Positions 56,711-63,088 of a stretch of 63,088 nt of DNA are shown piece by piece (position 1 is the stretch's first letter; each line of letters opens with the position of its first letter). The stretch is from Steroidobacter gossypii. Lineage in GTDB: Bacteria > Pseudomonadota > Gammaproteobacteria > Steroidobacterales > Steroidobacteraceae. The notes under the pieces are model-generated. The model was given only the letters and a program-made list of their open reading frames with translations. It was not told the DNA's origin and made no database searches. Position numbers and translations under genes: made by a program. The DNA is taken from NCBI RefSeq assembly GCF_016801985.1, contig NZ_JAEVLS010000011.1, positions 1-63,088 of the forward strand, read 5' to 3'.

Positions 56711-58627
56711 TCACGCAGATGACACTGCCTTGACTTCAGTCTCGATCGCAACGGGCATCGCGGTGTAGGTGGTGATATCCAACTTCCATTTGCTCAGACG
56801 TCCTTCCCTCGCATAGATCCCGAACCCCATGTTGGGATAGTGATGCTCCACAAGGCCGTTTCGATCGCTGGGTATATATTCACCGACGAGCGCCGTGGCG
56901 CCGGCCGCTCTGGCGCACGTGACGATATGGTTGAGCATGCAATGCTCTATCTTACGATTGAAGACTCGGCAGCTCATCAACCAGGTATCGATGGTCCAAG
57001 CCGAGGAGTTCTTCAGACAGATGGCGACGGCAACGATCCCGTTGTCGCCAAATCGATCCAAGAGGCGAACCTGCAGCGTAAACGCAGAGTCGGCCCGCTC
57101 ATATTCCTCAACCTGAAGTTCCGTGTAACGACGATTCGTCAGGTTGAACTGATTGGTCTTGTTGATCAGTTGTGTGATCCGGCTGCGAGCGATCGGCTCA
57201 AAGGGCGCCAAGATGGCCCGCATTTGTAGCGACTGCAGGTACACATCCAAGCTGGGCGCAGCTTTGAGTGCTTTGGCTCTCCTCGCGTTACCGACATATT
57301 GATCTGCTCGATTACGATCCTCTGAGGTGAATGCGCAGGACTCGAAGTAACCTGCGGCAAGCAGTGTCGGCACGTAGAGTGCCGGGTCATCCGGGAGCTC
57401 CGGCACGGCCACCCGGGGCAACTGTCGGCGCACCTGCTCGCGCTCTGCGGGATTATCATCGAGTAGGACGAGTGCATCTAGGCCGACATTGAGTTCCCTG
57501 GCGATCGCCTCGATGTTCGATGCCTTGTCTTGCCAGTTGGCCTGGAACACACTGAGATGGTGTTCACGAAGAAGCATGTCAGGATGAGACCGAAAGGCGG
57601 CGCGCGCTACTTCCTCATCGTTCTTCGATGAGACCGCAAGGAGAATCCCTCGGTCACGCAACGCCAGTGCTGCTCGCTGTATCGAAAGATGGGCCTCTCC
57701 GGTAGGGCTGCCGTTGCCAATCTGGATGCCGGCCAAGCCCTCGTCACCAATCACGCCGCCCCACAATGTATTGTCTAGGTCGAGCACCAAGCACTTCCGT
57801 GCGCGGCCCAGGGCGGCGCCAATGAGTCGGCCAAACCAGTCCGCATAGAGGGGAAGAGCCCCGTGACTGAAAGAAAACTTGCCGACAGCCCACTGCACTG
57901 GATCGTGCCACGTGTGAAGACCGACGGCCTCAGCGAGCGCGGCAGAATCCAGCAGCAGTTTGCCCGGCTGGCGTGCGCGCCGCCTGATCTCGGCATTGAG
58001 GCGATCAATCAGCCATTGCGTCGTGCCTTGGAGATTCCGATCCAAGCTTCCGAATAGTGCCTCGGCTACTTGAGGTAGCGTTTGAAGAATGATGGTGCAG
58101 TCGCAGACTGAGTGCAGAGCCTCGCACGTCGAATCCACATACTCGAGAGCTGTTCGGATTTCTGCCTCTGCCTGCGTCTCATCGCCGGGACAAGGAGCGA
58201 ATGGCAGGCCTCGATGGTCAATGCACAAGAGTATGTAGTTACATCGAGCTTCGTTGATTTGTGAGTGTGGGTTGAGCGCCGAGTGTGCGACGTCGTTGAA
58301 GGGAGAAGTGATTATCTTCATCCACACCCCGTGTCTCAGCGCACTGACGCAAAGTGCCGGTGCGAGAAGTTCTGTGGTGCCGTTGGAAAGGATTCCAAGC
58401 CGGATCACGTGTGGATCCGCCTCTACCATGCGTTGTATCGCCGAGCCGAGCTTGAAAAGCTGATTGGTGTTGAGGCGATATTGCGACAGCTGCCACGCAT
58501 CGTTGCGAACCTCTTCGGAACTGACGATGAGCTCGCCAACCCGCCGCCGGAAATCCTCCGCTGGGCTGACCAGCCAGGGCAAAGAGTCGAGTCCAGTATT
58601 CATGGAAGAAATATCAGCGTACGTCAT
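56711..58627 (-). CDS. FkbH-like HAD protein (glyceryl-ACP loading type)
   Basis: 638 residues with ATG 58627 overlapping the ACP stop (ATGA). The first 270 residues form an FkbH N-terminal region. The HAD domain starts at CLVLDLDNTLWGGVIGDEGL near 282, with motif II at LLAVSSKNDEEVARAAF and the acidic motif at ALVLLDDNPAEREQVR. The C-terminal 170 residues look like a GNAT-type fold (FGDNGIVAVAICL, MSCRVFNRKIEHCMLNHIVT). FkbH enzymes take glycerate from 1,3-bisphosphoglycerate, dephosphorylate it and load it on an ACP thiol; relatives make lactyl-ACP-type units. The next gene upstream is an ACP, as required. Family firm, substrate inferred. Confidence 0.9.
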   Translation of the reverse strand: MTYADISSMNTGLDSLPWLVSPAEDFRRRVGELIVSSEEVRNDAWQLSQYRLNTNQLFKLGSAIQRMVEADPHVIRLGILSNGTTELLAPALCVSALRHGVWMKIITSPFNDVAHSALNPHSQINEARCNYILLCIDHRGLPFAPCPGDETQAEAEIRTALEYVDSTCEALHSVCDCTIILQTLPQVAEALFGSLDRNLQGTTQWLIDRLNAEIRRRARQPGKLLLDSAALAEAVGLHTWHDPVQWAVGKFSFSHGALPLYADWFGRLIGAALGRARKCLVLDLDNTLWGGVIGDEGLAGIQIGNGSPTGEAHLSIQRAALALRDRGILLAVSSKNDEEVARAAFRSHPDMLLREHHLSVFQANWQDKASNIEAIARELNVGLDALVLLDDNPAEREQVRRQLPRVAVPELPDDPALYVPTLLAAGYFESCAFTSEDRNRADQYVGNARRAKALKAAPSLDVYLQSLQMRAILAPFEPIARSRITQLINKTNQFNLTNRRYTELQVEEYERADSAFTLQVRLLDRFGDNGIVAVAICLKNSSAWTIDTWLMSCRVFNRKIEHCMLNHIVTCARAAGATALVGEYIPSDRNGLVEHHYPNMGFGIYAREGRLSKWKLDITTYTAMPVAIETEVKAVSSA

Positions 58628-58875
58628 TGAGTGACAGTCGAGCACTTCTTCTCAATCATGGTGACGAGTTGCCCGACGTCCTTTAGCGACGCTATCTCCG
58701 GCGTACTGAATCGGATGGAGAATCTTCTCTCGATCTCGAGGAAGAGGCGCACGTTACCGAGGCTGTCCCAGCCGTTGACCCGCTGAGCGTTGAGATCTGG
58801 GGTCGCCACGATCGCGTCATCGTCGAAGACGTCGCGAAGTATTGCCGTTAGCGATTTGTAGATGGGCTGAGTCAT
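58624..58875 (-). CDS. Acyl carrier protein
   Basis: 83 residues. The motif NGWDSLGNVRLFLEIERRF places the phosphopantetheine serine at about residue 38, and helix III ends with ASLKDVGQLVTMIEK. ATG 58875 was chosen; the longer frame adds unrelated sequence. First gene of the four-gene minus-strand operon, overlapping FkbH by four bases. It is the expected acceptor for the FkbH-loaded acyl group and probable donor to the MBOAT protein. Confidence 0.9.
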   Translation of the reverse strand: MTQPIYKSLTAILRDVFDDDAIVATPDLNAQRVNGWDSLGNVRLFLEIERRFSIRFSTPEIASLKDVGQLVTMIEKKCSTVTQ

Positions 58876-59033
58876 ACAAGCGATTTCCCTGGCATGATTA
58901 TCTTGAAATGTGAGCACGCGCTGTGATGAAGTCAATGCACGACGATCGTCCTGCACGAGTAGTTCCGGGAACGTCCTAACATGCGCGTGTGTGATCCGCG
59001 TTGCGCCGTCGTGTCAGCCGAGGAATAATCGAT
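58876..59033. promoter_or_regulatory. Divergent promoter region between ACP operon and MaoC-SDR gene
   Basis: 158 bases between divergently transcribed genes. It should contain both promoters. No clear -35/-10 pair or operator could be assigned by eye. Confidence 0.45.
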
Positions 59034-60464
59034 ATGAATAGGAAAGTATTTGATCCTCAAAGCCAGCAGCGCTTCGCTGAGTTGAGTCGAGATCGCAATC
59101 CCGTCCACGTCGATACCGTCGCAGCCCGGCGTATCGGCTCCGGCTCGACCATCGTGCACGGCATTCACTCAGTGTTATGGCTGCTCGAGTCCGTCGTCGA
59201 CGGCGGGGTCTCGGTGAACGGGTTGGGACGCCTGCTCGTGAAGTTTCGGTCACCCATTCTGGTGGGCGACGAAGTGACTTCGGAGATTACGTGCAGATTG
59301 CCGAATCTCATCCGCGCCCGGCTGTGGGTCGACGATACCGTTGCATTGGCAGTCTCGATGGAATTTGCGGGTGCGCTCGATCTAGATAGAGCTGGAGGGA
59401 TGCACTGTGCTGAGGTCGCATCGTCGCCCAGCTTCTCTGCAAACGACCTCAACCTCGAAGAAATGAAAGGGGTCTGCGGCGCGCTCGATTTTCATGAAAT
59501 TGTGGAGGGAGCTCGGGGCATGTTTCCCGCGGTATCGAGATCAATCGGCGCAGAGCGGGTGGCTTTCCTCGTCACTCTTTCGTGCGTGGTTGGGATGATC
59601 GTGCCGGGTCTTCATTCCTTCTTCGCAGGCCTCGATATACGACTCCGTCGCGCCGAGGGAGTTTCAAGTAACGCCTTGAGCTACGCTGTGAGATCGGTGG
59701 ATCGTCGTTTCCGGCTAGTTCACATCGACGTGGTCGGTCACGACATGCATGGAACACTCGAAGCGCTCGCACGCATGCCACCAAAAAATCAGCCCGCAAT
59801 GGCACGCATCGCCGCTCGGGTTCGCAAAGACGAGTTTCGTCGCTCCATCGCTTTGGTCGTCGGAGGCTCGAGAGGCATCGGGGAGCTCACGGCGAAGTTG
59901 ATCTGCGCGGGCGGCGGCAGCGTCATAATCACCTATTCCATCGGCGAGGCGGATGCGAACCGTGTTGCGGACGACATCCGAAGGACTGGGGGGCGATGCG
60001 ACGTGCTCCAGTACGACGTGCGCAAGAGCGCCATGGAGCAGTGGTCAACGGTCGATCAGGCGCTACCGGACCATATCTACTATTTCGCCACGCCGATGAT
60101 TGCGCGGCACCGAACGACAGTCTTTAGCCGAGCGCGCCTCGAGGAGTTCGATGACTTCTACCTCCACGGCTTTGCAGATCTCGTACAGATCTGTATGACA
60201 AAGCACCCTAGTGGAATGAGGGTTTTCTATCCGTCGAGCACGTTCGTGGATACCCGACCATTACACATGACGGAATATGCAATGTCCAAGGCGGCCGGAG
60301 AAGTTCTTTGCACGGATCTACCGCGAGCGTTCCCTGGGCTCGAGGTGGTCGCGAGGCGCCTACCGAGGTTGCCCACCGATCAGTCCAACGGCCTGGAAGA
60401 GAGTGAGATGGCCGATCCCATTGAGATCATGTTACCTATCGTCAGGGAAATGGAACATCGATAG
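59034..60464 (+). CDS. MaoC-type hydratase fused to a short-chain dehydrogenase
   Basis: About 476 residues from ATG 59034 (GAGGAAT site upstream). The N-terminal hot-dog domain has RFAELSRDRNPVHVDTVAAR and RIGSGSTIVHGIHSVLWLLE, the (R)-specific hydratase/MaoC signature with catalytic Asp and His (D-x-N-x-x-H, then VHG). A second, weaker hot-dog-like stretch follows (about 140-270). From about 275 an SDR begins: ALVVGGSRGIGELTAKLICA (cofactor site) and TEYAMSKAAGEVL (Tyr-x3-Lys). Such a fusion could hydrate an enoyl thioester and reduce or oxidise a 3-oxo/hydroxyacyl unit. Divergent from the ACP operon, so possibly a tailoring enzyme for the carried acyl group. Confidence 0.85.
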   Translation: MNRKVFDPQSQQRFAELSRDRNPVHVDTVAARRIGSGSTIVHGIHSVLWLLESVVDGGVSVNGLGRLLVKFRSPILVGDEVTSEITCRLPNLIRARLWVDDTVALAVSMEFAGALDLDRAGGMHCAEVASSPSFSANDLNLEEMKGVCGALDFHEIVEGARGMFPAVSRSIGAERVAFLVTLSCVVGMIVPGLHSFFAGLDIRLRRAEGVSSNALSYAVRSVDRRFRLVHIDVVGHDMHGTLEALARMPPKNQPAMARIAARVRKDEFRRSIALVVGGSRGIGELTAKLICAGGGSVIITYSIGEADANRVADDIRRTGGRCDVLQYDVRKSAMEQWSTVDQALPDHIYYFATPMIARHRTTVFSRARLEEFDDFYLHGFADLVQICMTKHPSGMRVFYPSSTFVDTRPLHMTEYAMSKAAGEVLCTDLPRAFPGLEVVARRLPRLPTDQSNGLEESEMADPIEIMLPIVREMEHR

Positions 60465-60473
60465 CCGAAGCTG

Positions 60474-61622
60474 CTATTCGGCCAGTCGTTGCTGAAACCA
60501 TCGTGCGATGTAGTTGTAGGCGTCACGGACTTCAGTCGTTTCGATCGCGGCAAGTTGAGCGGCATGGCCACCGCCCTCTATGAGGTAGAGGGAAGAGTCC
60601 ACACCGAGCTTCAGGAGGCGAGTATGCGCAACAATCACCGGGCTCATCTCATAGGCTCGCGTGCCGCTCAGGAACAGCGTGGATGGAAACTGGGCGAGCA
60701 CGGCGTCGAACTTCCCTGGGTAGGCGCTTGGATCCTCTCGATTCGCCTTCTCCATGTACCAGCTCAAGGGTGCTAGACGGGCGCGGTCAGTTTCAGTGAG
60801 TTCACTCTTCGGGAGTAACTCGCCGCTGGCCCATATGCTGGAATCGCCGCCCAGGTCCCAGAGAGTGGGCGTAGTCGGCGGGGCATAGCAGAAGATGCCC
60901 GCCGCGCCGGGGCGAGGCAACTCGCGAGCTTGGAACCAGGCGATGGCCTGGGCGGTGAGAGCGCCGCCGGCCGAGCAACCAAAGATGCCGATGGACTGTG
61001 GCTTGTAAACTGTGAGCAGCGCGCGATATACCGCCTCGACATCTTCGCTTGCGGCAGGGTACTCGTACTCTGGCGCCTGACGATAGTCGATCGTTACGAC
61101 CTTGAACTTGCCAATAGCTGCGATTGGGATGGACTCGAGTTGACCGGCGCTCAGTCCACGGCCGTAGACGAATCCGCCGCCACGAAGATTGATGAGGACT
61201 TGATGGCGGCGCTTGGGCGTGATGCCCTCGACAGGGGCGATCACGCCCACGTGCACACCCGCAATGTGGGTGTCCGTCACAGTGACTGGATAGCGCGCTT
61301 TGAGCGTTGCTAAGGTCTTGCTCAGGTATTGCTGCTGTGCTGCATCGACTTTATCCCACAACGCGCGGGGTGCATCTCGCGGCGGGAGTGGCGAGGGAGG
61401 CATGGCCGTGGCGGACCACTCTGCGGCATTCGCCCGATGCCAGCTTTTGAAGCTAGGACTCCAAAGATTCGAAGGAGGTATCGTCAGTGCCTTGATGTAC
61501 AACGTACCGTCCGCGGCTACCCGCGATTCTTCCTTATCTGTCATCGCCGTTTGTGAAGCGACTGCCACTGTGGCAACAGCTGCGACTAGGAAACTCAGGC
61601 CGTGCATCAATGCAACTCTCAC
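60474..61622 (-). CDS. Secreted alpha/beta hydrolase (HSL/esterase family)
   Basis: 382 residues with a signal peptide (LMHGLSFLVAAVATVAVASQ). The oxyanion motif is NLRGGGFVYG (a variant of HGGGF), the nucleophile motif IGIFGCSAGGALTAQ (GxSxG with Cys replacing the usual Asp of GDSAGG), and the C-terminal His is in LIEGGGHAAQLA. These place it in the hormone-sensitive-lipase (type IV) esterase family. It probably cleaves short acyl esters in the periplasm. It is convergent with the MaoC-SDR gene, ten bases apart. It may act on the ester group added by the MBOAT system, but that is speculative. Confidence 0.88.
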   Translation of the reverse strand: MRVALMHGLSFLVAAVATVAVASQTAMTDKEESRVAADGTLYIKALTIPPSNLWSPSFKSWHRANAAEWSATAMPPSPLPPRDAPRALWDKVDAAQQQYLSKTLATLKARYPVTVTDTHIAGVHVGVIAPVEGITPKRRHQVLINLRGGGFVYGRGLSAGQLESIPIAAIGKFKVVTIDYRQAPEYEYPAASEDVEAVYRALLTVYKPQSIGIFGCSAGGALTAQAIAWFQARELPRPGAAGIFCYAPPTTPTLWDLGGDSSIWASGELLPKSELTETDRARLAPLSWYMEKANREDPSAYPGKFDAVLAQFPSTLFLSGTRAYEMSPVIVAHTRLLKLGVDSSLYLIEGGGHAAQLAAIETTEVRDAYNYIARWFQQRLAE

Positions 61623-62971
61623 TCAGGGCAGTGAAGAGTCCGCGGAAAGGATCCCGTTTCATATTAGTGTAATTCCCAGAGACAAAGTGATGCTCCCATA
61701 ACTTCGTGGCAACTATCGTTGGTCAGTGGTCGCGGAATCGTCAGATGTACGACGGGTCAGCGTCAACGCGTAGAGGAGCGCGGGCTCGATAGTGGGGCAC
61801 AGTGGGGTGATACCGGCTTCCGGTAGCATCGCTCTGAAAACTCTCGCAGCTGGGACTTGAGTGATGCCGAGACGAAGATCAATCTGCCCGGCGATGAGTC
61901 GCTCTTCGAGATTGCAAGCCACGGCCGGGCGGGCCTGCGCGGCGCGATCGATTATCACCGGGCGGATCTTGCACTCATCGCCGGAACCGTGCGAGGCAGC
62001 CCCCAGGTGATGGTGAAGAGCGGCACCCGGGGTGCCGTCACGATGGCCGCCGTACGCGGGTACGGGGACTGACTCCCTTGGGACCAGCGACTGCCTAGAA
62101 GCTGCGTAAGACGATCGAGAGCTTGTTCAGGCCAGCATGGCCGGTGAGGCGAGGAGCTCGGGCGGCCTGTCGTCGACGGGGCTCAAAGCTTTGAGGCTCG
62201 TGGCAGATTGAAGTCGTAAGGCATGCCGGCGAGCGTTCAACGATCAACGGCGAACACACGACATCTTTCTCGACGCATCTTGGCGCCACTCGAGGCGCAT
62301 GACGACGAGGAAGAAGAACCGTGCCTGGCAAAGAATCAATCGAGCGTCATCATCAACTTCGCATTGGCTGCCGACACGCTTCGCCCACAAGTGGCGAACT
62401 TTCTCACGGGTGGCGACGCGGGATCGTCGTTTGGAACCGCCTGTGGACACGGCTCAAGCCCAAAGGCAGGTGCGGAGTACGACCCGCTGCAGGCGCCGCA
62501 CCACTGATCCTGGCACTCGCTCTAGCCGCAGGCCTTTTTTTTGCGGTGCGATCGAGGCAGATTGTGGCATCAACAGGATCGCGGACAATGCCCTTCCTTC
62601 TCCTACGAACCATCACGGCTCGACGTCGTGCTGAAGCAGTCCATTCTTGGCTCGCCGCTATCGAGTCCTCATCACCGGCGCGCGCGCCATCGCTGAGGCA
62701 AAAACTCCGATGCGGTCCGAACGTTCGCTTTCAGAGGTGTTGTCGGAACCTCTGGGCTTGCACGGTCAGGGGTTGATTCAGACAGTAAGCACAGTCTCAG
62801 AAGACAAAGGATTCCATCCGCCAGGCGTTTTTCCGTGGCTGAGATTGGCGCTGGTTCAGCACGAATACGGGAGCAAGTCCGTGCGCAGAGAGATTGGTGG
62901 TGGATCAGGCGCCTCTCTTCAAAGGAGCGCCTGAGGCAGTCCGAATTGCATTATCGACCTGTGCGTATTCC
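61623..62971. other. Gene-poor window end
   Basis: About 1.35 kb with short overlapping frames and no recognised gene. The plus frame 61857-62072 (71 codons, INLPGDESLFEIASHGRAGL) and the frame at 62321-62776 have protein-like stretches, but no family was recognised. Probably decayed sequence between mobile-element remnants. Confidence 0.4.
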
Positions 62972-63010
62972 AGCGATCGTGAACAGCGATTCCACGCGAT
63001 GGTGAACAGT
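62972..63010 (-). repeat. GTTCAC-type IS terminal repeat, copy B (inverted relative to 35866)
   Basis: Reverse-complemented, the sequence reads CTGTTCACCATCGCGTGG, then AATCGCTGTTCACGATCGC. It differs from the copy at 35866-35904 at about five positions. Another GTTCACGATCC lies at 63052-63062. It is probably one end of an element that extends past the window or has been lost. IS21-family origin is a tentative guess. Confidence 0.5.
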
Positions 63011-63088
63011 GCGTGGTGCCGGCGACTGGAGGGTTGGTTTCTACTTTAGGTGTTCACGATCCGTCAACCACGGCTCAGATTTCCGCCG

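Noticed and set aside
61857-62072. 71-codon plus-strand frame as a gene
   Set aside because: No motif or family resemblance and no clear ribosome site; the surroundings look decayed.

Overview
The window looks like a chromosomal accessory region of a Gram-negative proteobacterium. The evidence is an ECF sigma/FecR/TonB-receptor cassette with an N-terminal STN domain, a VirB/VirD4 type IV secretion operon, Tat and Sec signal peptides, and IS3, IS21 and IS110 elements. A Steroidobacter/Xanthomonadales-like gammaproteobacterium would fit, but nothing here fixes the taxon. Most of the window is mosaic: natural-product genes, surface-polysaccharide genes, a truncated conjugation locus and layers of decayed insertion sequences. 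No rRNA, tRNA or CRISPR array was seen.

Layout. (1) 1-11664: the 3' part of a nonribosomal peptide cluster. A partial A-PCP protein overlaps a C-A-PCP-reductase protein; the two adenylation domains are identical over 1645 bp and both read as proline-specific. They are followed on the same strand by a TPP-dependent E1 alpha/beta pair, a short-chain dehydrogenase, a 2-oxoglutarate/Fe(II) oxygenase with an unusual C-terminal domain, and a family 2 glycosyltransferase. (2) 11960-15900, minus strand: a large secreted protein of unknown function, then a decayed MerR regulator and a frameshifted Tat-exported RidA protein. (3) 16084-18775: fecI-fecR and a TonB-dependent receptor cut off after its plug domain. 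(4) 18776-28776: the receptor is joined to the last codons of virB4, followed by virB5-B11, virD4 and two related LPD-type conjugation proteins. virB1-B4 and a recognisable relaxase are absent. (5) 29091-34960: an unknown protein, a membrane protein, GtrA and a GtrB-like glycosyltransferase. (6) 36483-41239: a GH172/DUF2961 protein, sugar porter and PfkB kinase, apparently a fructan or difructose-anhydride use locus, lying between remnants of two different IS110 elements. (7) 42594-45374: HAD phosphatase, nucleotidyltransferase-kinase fusion and second nucleotidyltransferase, tightly overlapping. (8) 46100-53500: an IS407-type IS3 element, a large membrane protein, and an AraC-family pseudogene split by an IS21 element that itself carries an IS3 element. 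(9) 53841-60464: an ACP-FkbH-MBOAT-SGNH-like operon, divergent from a MaoC-SDR fusion. (10) 60474-63088: a secreted alpha/beta hydrolase and a gene-poor end.

How the genes may work together. The NRPS should make a Pro-Pro-containing chain released reductively as an aldehyde or alcohol, which the following E1 pair, SDR, oxygenase and glycosyltransferase could elaborate. The 53841-58875 operon resembles the D-alanylation (Dlt) system in architecture, with FkbH in place of the amino-acid loading enzyme, so it may attach a glyceryl- or lactyl-type group to a cell-surface glycan. These two are the best candidates for undescribed biology. Both assignments of function are inference from domain content and gene order.
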